Below, piece after piece: positions 16,701 through 23,191 of a stretch of DNA of 64,000 nt (position 1 is its first letter; every line of letters starts with the position of its first letter). This stretch comes from Nocardioides allogilvus (GTDB lineage: Bacteria > Actinomycetota > Actinomycetes > Propionibacteriales > Nocardioidaceae), in the NCBI RefSeq assembly GCF_003047285.1, contig NZ_PZYX01000008.1, forward strand, positions 62,001 to 126,000, given 5' to 3'. Position numbers and translations under genes: made by a program. The notes under the pieces are model-generated. The model was not told the origin of the DNA. It ran no database searches and saw nothing but the letters and a program-made list of their open reading frames with translations.

Positions 16701-17026
16701 GTCAAGGGGTCGATGACCTGCGCGGTGTTGGCCGTGCGGTCGATCGCTGCGACCGCGGCTCCGTCCTGGACGACGTCGAGGCGGCGGTCGCTGCCGTTCT
16801 CACCGAAGACGACCGTGTCGAGCTGGTTGATCGGCTTGTTGATCCGGCCGAAGATGCCGCGGTCGCCGTGGACCACCCAGATGCCACCGTCGTTGAGCTG
16901 GGCGACGTGGGCCTGGTATCCGTCGGCGGCCACGGCGTAGCCGATGACCGCGCCGGCCGCGAGCACCAGGGCAGTGTTGGACGCCACGGCCACCTTGTGC
17001 CGACGAATGAAACCAGCGCGTGCCAC
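10784..17026 (-). CDS. Giant membrane-anchored surface protein with tandem Ig-like and FN3 domains
   Basis: 2080 aa from a GTG at 17026, chosen because GGGGGA lies 5-7 nt upstream and the family-like start MARAGFIRRHKVAVASN leads straight into a signal-anchor helix (TALVLAAGAVIGYAVAA). Residues ~40-380 look like a beta-propeller (repeats such as IWVVHGDRG, LWAVQLD). From ~395 to ~1490 come tandem Ig-like/cadherin-like repeats, each with an L-x-N-D-type motif (LHPLDNDSAPEG, DVLANDLDPAGG, APVLDNDISPSGD, DPLANDYISPGDD, NVLEDAYDPDG). From ~1495 to ~1790 are three FN3 domains (ITGYRIIETRSGDQ, KYTFSVESQNGAG). The C-terminal part is Cys-containing. It probably extends outside the cell. Position matches fn3 of the bifidobacterial PFNA cluster. 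The ligand is unknown. Confidence 0.88.
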   Translation of the reverse strand: MARAGFIRRHKVAVASNTALVLAAGAVIGYAVAADGYQAHVAQLNDGGIWVVHGDRGIFGRINKPINQLDTVVFGENGSDRRLDVVQDGAAVAAIDRTANTAQVIDPLTSKLDPTGKISLPPVGEQRMVAGTFASVDGENGDLWAVQLDPQRGKPLITSLDVQAKPLTSVGDAAALTITQSGTVVASSADEGTLTYVVPTGDTFEKPRETELPAPAGEPTSLTAVGEHVVTLDATSGELAVIDGASATVPADSVLQQPGPDADAVLVASPDALLSIDLESGTSTVVDEGGGTPIAPVRLGACSYAAWSGGNGAVTVQCGDDEATSSTLVARSSHLSFRVNRGQIVLNDDRSGNVWDLDSPEPKEIDNWTAFTTSKESKDEDQKNQQQTTGDRTPPEAKPDQYGARAGRTTVLHPLDNDSAPEGRLLSIIDVEQPTGGATAEISPDGQTILLQLPQKARATSFDYFIDDGRNNFSAHATVSVDVRGSADNEQPALRKGFEPRTWRTAANSSVTIPVLADWRDDSDGDSLVLDSAVVLGAGDSGAVARTTSDGRVRFTGSREGGETYRVEYLVSDGRSEPVKELLTFEVQERLDRQTFPAVAQPDVVRGEEDQPIKIRPLLNDLPGSDPGTPNAELALGGKITDQTGATIKTDVENGVITFIADDPDTYFIEYDAAFGKAQLDAATVRIDVRPRPKSPGAPITMPDNVTVYDQDAGIVDVLANDLDPAGGLLVVQNATAENPNQLDVAIIDGRWLRISSRQGDLAPNPQLVNYTISNGSISGIEGEVSVSQRPAPADNTPVTTTDRVHVRAGTSVTAPVLDNDISPSGDRLSLVADTAQEVPGELEIDVPVDVKGDVGTALVSGRNVRYIAPDLKERDSFEVRYVAQSTTGDKALGRLIVIVTPADDPNTPPEPPTLEARAVSGDVIKVRLPGSGIDPEGDPVTIAGITSAPTRGRVTSFGGNYLTYQAYPRTAGTDEFEYSVVDSRGAVATGTVRVAVVPQGEPQPPLAVADQVTVEPGRTAVLDPLANDYISPGDDVAIRLIDPPEGVTHDPETDLVSVPASKTARGAARTVFYEISNGVFSSIATLRVDTADAYKNPPVVHDSFGRADDSGSVSVNVLEDAYDPDGTLGDLHVTEVIGTEGRPSVNRAGTTIKVNRGLNPIVVPFRVEDADGAAATASLYVPPTGTGIPYVKPDALIELKEGGSAKGRLKDYVVNPSGGQLRLTGRGSVSASPSELESTRVDDDSFEVTARDGYRGPGALLVEVTTATNAAGNEDPQDPTDGYTALLSVPVQVGDDRPVLECPQATIPISAGESYDLDVESFCNVWTLDPADAPDLDYRAEWSNSLEGLTVSGDGSPVLEISADENAGRGGEATLTVTAGESLPAEIRFRLTSAPPPSMLPVRAQEIEAGTSLDLELARYLESGVADPTPTLVDVDLISGSGVSASPDGRSGVTLRAGAEARGKVVFRVVMSDIDDSSAGPARRAEGRIEVEVAGVPGQPSKPYSYENVEKGSIRLGWFAPKDDGGSPITGYRIIETRSGDQRTCRTNECDFPGLKEQKDYNFRVRAVNKVGLGPWSELSETAYADTKPGRVANIKMVSRGDHTITLGWSKPQSTTPIKQYLVRWQGHAVPVAGNTLSVTDLDNNKKYTFSVESQNGAGWSLPRESALMQSLGTPLAPAGLRVVDRQSGLQATDISASWTPTAPEGPAPTFYTLSYSADGGALTPVPGCTRIQATTCTHSGVKYDGTKYNYVVQAHNIENSSPTSAPVVFDAIGKPANWGPFTATPTGVDNQVQVTGTAPESRGNLAQAAIIVGGGVVWERAVTPGAIINELVSTPGNNAPYSVQMRMCNEHAARVGCSTSEPKSVQTYGPLTRAHLNDVSPSVNGLTVTWTISGTSNGDAAAVGIKVDGGVEQVRPQSGPGPFSFTHVVTVDDYNKRTSIEVRLFDDSPANRGQAVVYGQVDSGDPPPPSFTISKGAQCSTAADAATNCHSVDSSGGSCEEPSCAFVNVAYTNQGKALSCSVDVWSFNLLGNGYWQTRKNFTAEAKTTTSSTPITWWGETKRALRVNCGQYASNEIEW

Positions 17027-17075
17027 CTGCGTCCCCCTACACGACAAGTGCGACCCACCCGAAAGTCGCACCGTG

Positions 17076-17104
17076 AGCGTATGTAGGTGTGCGCTCGAGG
17101 ACAA
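17076..17104 (-). promoter_or_regulatory. Promoter of the giant-protein/moxR/DUF58 operon
   Basis: On the minus strand TTGTCC (17099-17104) and TACGCT (17076-17081) are spaced by exactly 17 nt, a good housekeeping-sigma match. Transcription would start near 17069, leaving a ~43-nt leader with the GGGGGA ribosome-binding site before the GTG at 17026. Confidence 0.6.
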
Positions 17105-17210
17105 GTTGAGACAGAGTGGCATCTCATCGGGGACGATGGTGAGGGTCACGCTCCCGGGCATGGGGCAGGGTAGGACAGCAGTGGCCACTCAATGGGGTGA
17201 GGAGGCAGTC

Positions 17211-18431
17211 GTGGTCGTGGAGACCAGGTACGCCGCAGGGGACGGCGTTCTCCTCGGTGCGGGCGATCACTGGGTGCTCATGACCGACCCCGGGGACGAC
17301 GACGTCCTGGACGAGATCTGGGACGTGGTCTCCGGAGCGCGCGCCAGTGACTCCTCCGTCACCGAGCAGGTGCTGGCGATCGTCGACAAGGCGTTCGCGG
17401 GCGAACCTCCGGGTCTGGCCATCGTCGACCTGGCCCAGGGCGGCTCCACCTCCGTCTCGCGCGGACGCGGGCACGTCCGCGTCTCCGGTGCCGACCGCAT
17501 CCTCTCGCTCGACGGCGGCGCGGATCCGGCGGCCGTCCCGCGACTGCGTCGCCTCGCGGGTGGGGTTGTGGCCGCGTCGCGCGCGACGCTCAGCCCGCTC
17601 GCCCACCGTGTCTCGCCGCCCCGGGTGCACGCGTCCCCGGCGCCGATCGCAGGGGGGCCGCTCATCGACGGCATCCCCGACGAGATCCTCGCCGCGACCG
17701 GACCCGACGGACCACCCCCTCGCCCGCGCCGCCGGCCCACCGACGAAGCCGGGCACGACACCGGTCCCCTGGGCGACACGACCGAGCCCGGACCCGGGTT
17801 CGTGGAGCGCATCTCCGAGGGCGCGCACACCACGATCCAGCCGGCGACCGCCGACGTCGCCTCCGGGCTCCTCGACCCCCACGTCGACGACGCGGACGAC
17901 GACCACGACGGGTCGACGGTGCACCGGCCCGAGCTCGCATCCCACCTGCGCCACGGCACCAGCGACACGGTGCTCGCGGTGAGCTGCCAGACCGGTCACC
18001 TCACACCGGCGGACAGCAAGGTGTGCCGGGTGTGCCGCCAGCCGGTCGCACCGCAGGAGCCACGACGGGTGCCGCGACCGGTCCTGGGCGGGCTGCGCCT
18101 CCCCACGGGCGAGGTCGTGCCGCTCGATCGAGGCGTCGTGCTGGGCCGCAAGCCCGCCCCGCTGGAGGGCAGCACCGACTGGCCCCACCTCGTCCACCTG
18201 CCCTCGGACCACACGTTCGTGTCGCGCATGCACCTGCACATCGAGCTGGACGGCTGGAACGTGCTGGCGCGCGACCTCGACTCTCGTGGTGGCACGATGC
18301 TCACCATGCCCGGACGCGAACCGGAACGAATGCGCGCCCGTGAGGCCTATGTCCTCGAGCCCGGTTGCAGCCTCGACCTCGCCGAGGTCTACGAGGTCCG
18401 CTTCGAGGTCGGTCCGGTGGTGCCGCGGTGA
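17211..18431 (+). CDS. FHA-domain protein with zinc ribbon (kinase partner)
   Basis: About 406 aa. The N-terminal ~100 residues (TRYAAGDGVLLGAGDHWVL...GLAIVDLAQGG) resemble the N-terminus of the FHA protein at 60066-61133. A disordered Pro/Asp-rich stretch follows. A zinc ribbon (C-x3-GH...C-R-V-C, about 258-275) and a C-terminal FHA domain (about 309-400: GVVLGRKP, SRMHLHIEL, DLDSRGGTML) complete it. FHA domains bind phosphothreonine, so this is a likely substrate or reader for the kinase 7 nt downstream. I prefer the GTG at 17211 (GGAGG 5 nt upstream). ATG at 17136 or 17160 would add 17-25 residues that are not evidently conserved. Confidence 0.8.
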   Translation: MVVETRYAAGDGVLLGAGDHWVLMTDPGDDDVLDEIWDVVSGARASDSSVTEQVLAIVDKAFAGEPPGLAIVDLAQGGSTSVSRGRGHVRVSGADRILSLDGGADPAAVPRLRRLAGGVVAASRATLSPLAHRVSPPRVHASPAPIAGGPLIDGIPDEILAATGPDGPPPRPRRRPTDEAGHDTGPLGDTTEPGPGFVERISEGAHTTIQPATADVASGLLDPHVDDADDDHDGSTVHRPELASHLRHGTSDTVLAVSCQTGHLTPADSKVCRVCRQPVAPQEPRRVPRPVLGGLRLPTGEVVPLDRGVVLGRKPAPLEGSTDWPHLVHLPSDHTFVSRMHLHIELDGWNVLARDLDSRGGTMLTMPGREPERMRAREAYVLEPGCSLDLAEVYEVRFEVGPVVPR

Positions 18432-18438
18432 GTGCCCG

Positions 18439-19830
18439 ATGAGTGCACCTGTCATCGCTGGCTTCACGTTCGTCGAGCACCTGGGCAGCGGCGGGTTCGC
18501 CGACGTCTTCCTCTACGAGCAGCACTGGCCGCGGCAGCGGGTCGCCGTCAAGGTCGTGCGCCCCGACGTACCCCTCAACGACCGTGAGAAGCAGCTCTTC
18601 ACCGCCGAGGCCAACGCGATGGCCACGCTGGCCGACCACCCCTACATCGTCTCGGTGATCACCGCCGGGGTCACCGTCGAGGGCGGCCGGCCCTACCTCG
18701 TGATGCGCTACTGCCCGCCGCCTGACCTCGGCGTGCGGGTGCGCTCCAACCCGATGGCGGTCGTGGACGCCGTCAGCACCGGCATCAAGCTGGCCAGCGC
18801 CATCGAGACCGCCCACCGCTCCGGGATCCTGCACCGCGACATCAAGCCCAGCAACGTGCTGGTCACGACCTATCACGAGCCCGCGCTCACCGACTTCGGG
18901 ATCGCCGGCCACATCGCCGACGTCGAGGGCGAGAGCGACGTCCGCATCTCCTACCCGTGGTCGCCGCCGGAGCTGCTCGACGGCCGGTCCAACGGCTCGG
19001 TGGCCTCCGACGTCTACTCCCTCGGCGCGACGATCTGGCACCTGCTGGTGGGCCGGTCGCCGTTCTCCATCCCGTCGGGCGACAACTCGACGCGCGCCCT
19101 CAGCGCTCGCATCCTGCACGCCGCCGCGCCCGCCACCCAGCGCTCGGACGTGCCGCCCGCGCTCGACCGGCTGCTGCAGCAGTGCCTGGCCAAGAACCCC
19201 GCACACCGCCCGCAGAGCGCGCTCGACCTCGCCCGCAGCCTCCAGCAGATCGAGGCGGCCGCGAACTGGCCCCGCACCGTGGTCGCGGTCGAGGGTGACC
19301 GTCCCGACACGTCGGTGCGGACGCCGGATCCGGAGCCCGAGGAGGACCGCACCGTCATGAAGGCGGTCACGGTCATCTCGGCGTCCGGTCCGCGCCGGAT
19401 CGCGACGGCGCAGACCGAGCCCGACACCGACGAGCGTCCTGTCTCCGGGTTGGTCTGGGCCGTCATCGGCGTGCTGGCCACGGTCGCCCTGATCGGTGGG
19501 CTGATCCTCACCGGAGGTGGGCGCGGCGACTCCCCCACGCCGACCCAACCGTCGACCTCCGACACCCCGTCGCCGCTCATCCCCGACACCCTCACCTCGC
19601 CGCCCAACCTCAGCGGGCAGCGCTCGGGAAGCTCCGTCGTCTTCCGCTGGGACAGCCAGGACTCCGTGGAGGCCGGCGACGAGTGGATCTGGCAGGAGAT
19701 CGGCACCGACGCGTTCGAGCGCACCAGCAAGCGTTCGGTCCGGGTCAGCAGCACCGAGCAGGTGTGCCTGGAGGTGCGCCAGGTGCGAGGCTCCGACGAG
19801 TCCCCCACGGCCAACGAGTGCGTGCCCTGA
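18439..19830 (+). CDS. Membrane Ser/Thr protein kinase (PknB/Pkb2-like)
   Basis: 463 aa. The kinase domain spans about 8-275: glycine loop LGSGGFADVF, Lys38 in VAVKV, catalytic loop HRDIKPSN (Asp134), DFG (Asp152). The P+1 loop reads YPWSPPE rather than APE. All key catalytic residues are present, so it should be active. A single membrane helix at about 335-357 (VWAVIGVLATVALIGGLIL) leads to a short extracytoplasmic domain (about 385-463) with an FN3-like pattern (VVFRWDSQDS...VCLEVRQVRGS). It probably senses an envelope cue and phosphorylates the adjacent FHA protein. It is divergent from the giant FN3 gene, matching pkb2 of the PFNA cluster. Confidence 0.9.
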   Translation: MSAPVIAGFTFVEHLGSGGFADVFLYEQHWPRQRVAVKVVRPDVPLNDREKQLFTAEANAMATLADHPYIVSVITAGVTVEGGRPYLVMRYCPPPDLGVRVRSNPMAVVDAVSTGIKLASAIETAHRSGILHRDIKPSNVLVTTYHEPALTDFGIAGHIADVEGESDVRISYPWSPPELLDGRSNGSVASDVYSLGATIWHLLVGRSPFSIPSGDNSTRALSARILHAAAPATQRSDVPPALDRLLQQCLAKNPAHRPQSALDLARSLQQIEAAANWPRTVVAVEGDRPDTSVRTPDPEPEEDRTVMKAVTVISASGPRRIATAQTEPDTDERPVSGLVWAVIGVLATVALIGGLILTGGGRGDSPTPTQPSTSDTPSPLIPDTLTSPPNLSGQRSGSSVVFRWDSQDSVEAGDEWIWQEIGTDAFERTSKRSVRVSSTEQVCLEVRQVRGSDESPTANECVP

Positions 19831-20510
19831 GCGGATCGCGAGCCCCGCAGCCACGTGCGGCAAGTGGTCGGCTCATCCTCGCGGCACTCGCCCTGGCCTG
19901 TACGCCGCTGGCGACTCCTGTCCACGCGGCCGACGACTCCCGGGTCGATCGGCTGCTGGCCGCCGTCGAGGTCGTCGACACGGCGCCGTACCACCCGGGC
20001 TATGACCGCGACTGCGACCCGGGCGCCTGCGTCTTCGGCGAGCCGTGGACCGACGATCACGACGGGCCGTTCGCGCACAACGGCTGCACCACCCGCGAGG
20101 ACGTCCTGCTCCGGCAGATGCGCGACATCGAGATGCGCTGGGGATCGCGGTGCCGCATCTACGACGCCCGCCTGCGAGACCCCTACACCGGGCGGCGGCT
20201 GACGTGGCGCACCGACGGCTACTACATCGCGATCGACCACGTCTACCCACTCGCCGAGGCCTGGCACGGCGGCGCGTGGGCGTGGAGCCAGCGCCGCCGG
20301 GTGGCGTTCGCCAACGACGTACGCCGCGAGCTGCTGGCCGTGTCCGCCAGCGCCAACGACGACAAGGTGGCCTCGAGCCCCTCGGAGTGGCTGCCGCCCC
20401 GGAGGGCCTACCACTGCACCTACGTGCGGAAGTACCTCCGCGTGGCGGTGGCCTGGGGGCTGCCGATCACCAGCGCCGACGAGGCCACCATCCGTCGCCT
20501 CGACTGCTAG
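19818..20510 (+). CDS. Secreted HNH/DUF1524-family nuclease
   Basis: 230 aa from the GTG at 19818, which overlaps the kinase stop by 13 nt. A signal peptide (about 1-38: RLILAALALACTPLATPVHA, then ADDS) predicts export. The mature part carries the GmrSD-C/DUF1524 signature: DGYYIAIDHVYPLAEAWHGGA (catalytic His in DHV), then RRVAFANDVRRELLAVSASANDDK and EWLPP, with paired cysteines elsewhere (CDPGACVF, CTT, CRIY, CTYVRKY). This pattern is shared by many small secreted actinobacterial nucleases, perhaps used for nucleic-acid scavenging or competition. Tight coupling to a signalling kinase is unusual. It ends back-to-back with terC, the two stop codons touching. Confidence 0.85.
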   Translation: MRALSGSRAPQPRAASGRLILAALALACTPLATPVHAADDSRVDRLLAAVEVVDTAPYHPGYDRDCDPGACVFGEPWTDDHDGPFAHNGCTTREDVLLRQMRDIEMRWGSRCRIYDARLRDPYTGRRLTWRTDGYYIAIDHVYPLAEAWHGGAWAWSQRRRVAFANDVRRELLAVSASANDDKVASSPSEWLPPRRAYHCTYVRKYLRVAVAWGLPITSADEATIRRLDC

Positions 20511-21569
20511 CTAGTCGTTGTCCCAGTCGCGGCGGGGGCCGGTGGCGGCGTCCTGCTCGGCGGCACTCATCCGGGCGGAGACGACCAGCGAGGCCACTGC
20601 AGTGATGGCCAGCGTGCCGATGATGACCACCAGCGAGAGCCAGATCGGGATGTCCGGGGCCCACTTGACGTGCTCGCCGCCGTTGATGAACGCCAGCTCG
20701 TTCTCGTGCAGGGCGTGCAGGATCAGCTTGACGCCGATGAAGGCGAGCAGGAACGCGAGGCCGTAGGAGAGGTAGATCAGGCGCTGCAGCAGGCCGCCGA
20801 TGAGGAAGTAGAGCTGGCGCAGGCCCATCAGCGCGAAGATGTTCGCGGTGAAGACGAGGTAGGGGTCCTGCGTCAGGCCGTAGATCGCCGGGATCGAGTC
20901 GAGCGCGAACAGCAGGTCCGTGGTGCCCAGGGTGAGGATGACCAGGAACATCGGCGTGATGACGCGCTTGCCGTTCTCGACGCTGAACAACTTGGTGCCG
21001 TTCCACTCCTTGGTGGCCGGCAGGTGGTTCTCGGCGAACTTCACCAGCCGGTTCTCCTCGTACTCGTCCTCGTCCTCGCCGCCCTCCTTGGCCAGCTTGA
21101 CGGCGGTGTAGACGAGGAACAGACCGAAGAGGTAGAAGACCCAGCTGAACTCGTTGATCGCAGCCGCGCCGATCACGATGAAGATCGCGCGCATCACCAG
21201 CGCGAGCACGATGCCGATCATCAGCGCCGTCTGCTGGTACTTCCGCGGCACCGCGAAGCTGTTCATGATGATGATGAAGATGAACAGGTTGTCGACCGAC
21301 AGGCTGTACTCGGTCAGCCAGCCGGCGAAGAACTCAGCACCCGGGTTGGGAGAGAGCTCGTGCGGCTGCGCGAAGACCAGCAGCGCGACGCCGAAGGCGA
21401 TCGCCAGGCCGACGAAGAACGCGAGGTGGCGGGACACCTCGCCCATCGTCGGCTCGTGCGGGCGACGAGCGATCACGAGCAGGTCGACCATCAGGACGCC
21501 GACGGTGACGACCAGGGTGATCGCCCAGACAGTGGGTGAGGCGACCGAGTCGCCGAGCAGTGAGTTCAC
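20511..21569 (-). CDS. TerC/Alx-family membrane protein (probable Mn2+ exporter)
   Basis: 352 aa, about eight membrane helices. TerC hallmarks are FAGWLTEYSLSVDNLFIFIIIM and TTDLLFALDSIPAIYGLTQDPYLVFTANIFALMGLRQLYFL; the two Asp-containing motifs (SVDN, ALDS) form the conserved metal-related site. The family was named from tellurite resistance; several members export manganese or metallate secreted proteins. I chose the GTG at 21569 because GGAGGAG lies 9 nt upstream. Upstream is a ~200-nt leader that could be a Mn-sensing riboswitch. A charged cytoplasmic loop (GGEDEDEYEENR) and a long C-terminus are normal for the Alx type. Confidence 0.9.
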   Translation of the reverse strand: MNSLLGDSVASPTVWAITLVVTVGVLMVDLLVIARRPHEPTMGEVSRHLAFFVGLAIAFGVALLVFAQPHELSPNPGAEFFAGWLTEYSLSVDNLFIFIIIMNSFAVPRKYQQTALMIGIVLALVMRAIFIVIGAAAINEFSWVFYLFGLFLVYTAVKLAKEGGEDEDEYEENRLVKFAENHLPATKEWNGTKLFSVENGKRVITPMFLVILTLGTTDLLFALDSIPAIYGLTQDPYLVFTANIFALMGLRQLYFLIGGLLQRLIYLSYGLAFLLAFIGVKLILHALHENELAFINGGEHVKWAPDIPIWLSLVVIIGTLAITAVASLVVSARMSAAEQDAATGPRRDWDND

Positions 21570-21599
21570 GTGGTGCTTCTCCTCCGGAGTGGACCAGGA

Positions 21600-21745
21600 T
21601 TGTGCGAGCGGTGGGCTGCGCGCATTCGTACGCTCCGGAGGTCTCTTCCGCTCGGTGCTGGGCACACGAACCGATGGCACCGGGTGCGGGCTCGCGCCTG
21701 CGCCGTACTGACGACACCACCACGGGGGAATACTCCCCTCCTGGG
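21600..21745 (-). promoter_or_regulatory. Structured leader of terC, candidate yybP-ykoY-type (Mn2+) riboswitch
   Basis: On the minus strand the spacer between map and terC contains GGGGAGTA (21731-21738), the most conserved element of the yybP-ykoY class, about 160 nt before the terC start, followed by GC-rich segments able to pair. TerC-family genes are among the best-known genes controlled by this class. The second conserved loop could not be assigned by eye, so the class call is tentative; boundaries are approximate. Confidence 0.4.
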
Positions 21746-21782
21746 CCGTCAGTCTGTCATGCGTGTGTACGGCGACGCGAAC

Positions 21783-22607
21783 TCAGCGACCGCCGAACGG
21801 GACCCCGAGCTCGGCCAGGCGGGCAGCGCCGCCGTCGATGGCCGTCAGCACCCACGCGCCCTCGGGCGTGAGGGTGAAGGTGTGCTCGAAGTGGGCGGCC
21901 ATGGACCCGTCGACGGTGGCGACGGTCCAGTCGTCCTCGAGCAGGTCGGTTTCCTTGCTGCCGAGCGTGACCATGGGCTCGACGGCCAGCGCCAGGCCCT
22001 CCACCAGCGTCGCGCCCTTGCCCGGGCGACCGAAGTTGGGGACGTTGGGCGCCATGTGCATCTCGGTGCCGATGCCGTGGCCGGTGTAGTCCTCCAGGAT
22101 GCCGTAGCGGCCCTGGGCGCGGACGTGCTGCTCGACGGCGTGCGAGATGTCGGTGACCCGCCCGCCCAGGCGAGCGGCCGCCAGACCGGCCCACAGGGCG
22201 CCCTCGGTGACCCGCATCAGCTCGGTCACCTCGGGGGCGACCTCACCGATCGCGACGGTGATCGCGGCGTCGCCGTGCCAGCCGTCGACGATCGCGCCAC
22301 AGTCGATGGAGATGATGTCGCCCTCGCCCAGCACGCGCGCCCCGGGGATGCCGTGCACCACCTCGTCGTTGACCGACGCACAGATCGTCGCCGGGAACGG
22401 CGGGTGGCTGTAGCCCTTGAACGACGGGATGCCGCCGTGGTCGCGGATGTTGGCCTCCGCCAGGGCGTCGAGCTCGCCGGTGGACATCCCGGGACGGGCC
22501 GCGGAGCGCAGGAGCTCGAGCGTCTCGCCGACCAGGAGTCCCGCGACCCGCATCTTGTCGATCTGGTCGCGGGTCTTGATCTCAAGGCCCCGGTTGGCGA
22601 ACACCAC
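21783..22607 (-). CDS. map: Type I methionine aminopeptidase
   Basis: 274 aa. Metal ligands are visible: SIDCGAIVDGWHGDAAIT (two Asp), DYTGHGIGTEMH (His), LAVEPMVTLG (Glu) and FEHTFTLT (Glu). The catalytic His is in CASVNDEVVHGIP. It removes the initiator Met from nascent proteins. There is no N-terminal SH3-binding extension, so it is the MetAP-Ia-like form. Start is the GTG at 22607, 8 nt after adk. In many bacteria infA follows directly; here a 15.9-kb block intervenes. Confidence 0.96.
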   Translation of the reverse strand: MVFANRGLEIKTRDQIDKMRVAGLLVGETLELLRSAARPGMSTGELDALAEANIRDHGGIPSFKGYSHPPFPATICASVNDEVVHGIPGARVLGEGDIISIDCGAIVDGWHGDAAITVAIGEVAPEVTELMRVTEGALWAGLAAARLGGRVTDISHAVEQHVRAQGRYGILEDYTGHGIGTEMHMAPNVPNFGRPGKGATLVEGLALAVEPMVTLGSKETDLLEDDWTVATVDGSMAAHFEHTFTLTPEGAWVLTAIDGGAARLAELGVPFGGR

Positions 22608-22615
22608 GGACCCGG

Positions 22616-23191
22616 TCAGCTCTGGGGCACGACGTCGAGCGCGTCGAAGATGCGCTGGGTGACGTCGTCGATCTCGCCGAGGCCGTCGACCTCGATGAGC
22701 AGGCCGCGGTCGCGGTAGACCTCGATGAGTGGAGCCGTCTCCTCGGCGTAGATCTCCTGGCGGCGCCGGATGACCTCAGCGGTGTCGTCGGCGCGGCCCT
22801 CGGTCTCGGCGCGCTGCAGGAGGCGGTCCACGACCTCGTCCTGGTTGACCGTCAGCACGACCACGGCGTCGAGCGCGTGGCCGGTGTGCTTGATCATGCC
22901 GTCGAGCTCTTCGACCTGGGCCAGGGTGCGCGGGTAGCCGTCGAGCAGGAAGCCGGGCTCGGCGTCGGGCTCGTCGATGCGGTTGCGCACCATCTGGTTG
23001 GTGACCTCGTCGGGGACGTATTCACCCGCGTCCATGTAGCGCTTCGCCTCGACACCGAGCTCCGTGCCGCTGGTGACGTTGGCACGGAAGATGTCGCCCG
23101 TGGAGATCGCCGGGATCGCGAAGTGCTCGGCGATGAACTTCGCCTGCGTACCCTTGCCGGCACCGGGCGGGCCCATGATGATGAGTCTCAT
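22616..23191 (-). CDS. adk: Adenylate kinase (short, zinc-free lid)
   Basis: 191 aa. P-loop GPPGAGKGTQA at residues 7-17, AMP-binding STGDIFRAN, and LLDGYPRTLAQVEEL. The lid is of the short form (RAETEGRADDTAEVIRRRQEIY) without the four-Cys zinc site of many Gram-positive enzymes. It converts AMP + ATP to two ADP. It begins exactly at the end of secY (no spacer) and precedes map by 8 nt, the usual secY-adk-map order. Confidence 0.97.
   Translation of the reverse strand: MRLIIMGPPGAGKGTQAKFIAEHFAIPAISTGDIFRANVTSGTELGVEAKRYMDAGEYVPDEVTNQMVRNRIDEPDAEPGFLLDGYPRTLAQVEELDGMIKHTGHALDAVVVLTVNQDEVVDRLLQRAETEGRADDTAEVIRRRQEIYAEETAPLIEVYRDRGLLIEVDGLGEIDDVTQRIFDALDVVPQS

Noticed and set aside
13628..17086. 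A 1152-codon open frame on the plus strand antisense to the giant FN3 gene
   Set aside because: It is a third-position GC shadow: rich in Arg, Gly, Asp and His with no domain, and the opposite strand encodes a coherent multi-domain protein.
20505..20516. Palindrome at the touching stop codons of the nuclease and terC genes as a terminator
   Set aside because: The GCTAGC/CTAG symmetry comes from two adjacent TAG codons; it is too short and AT-rich to terminate.
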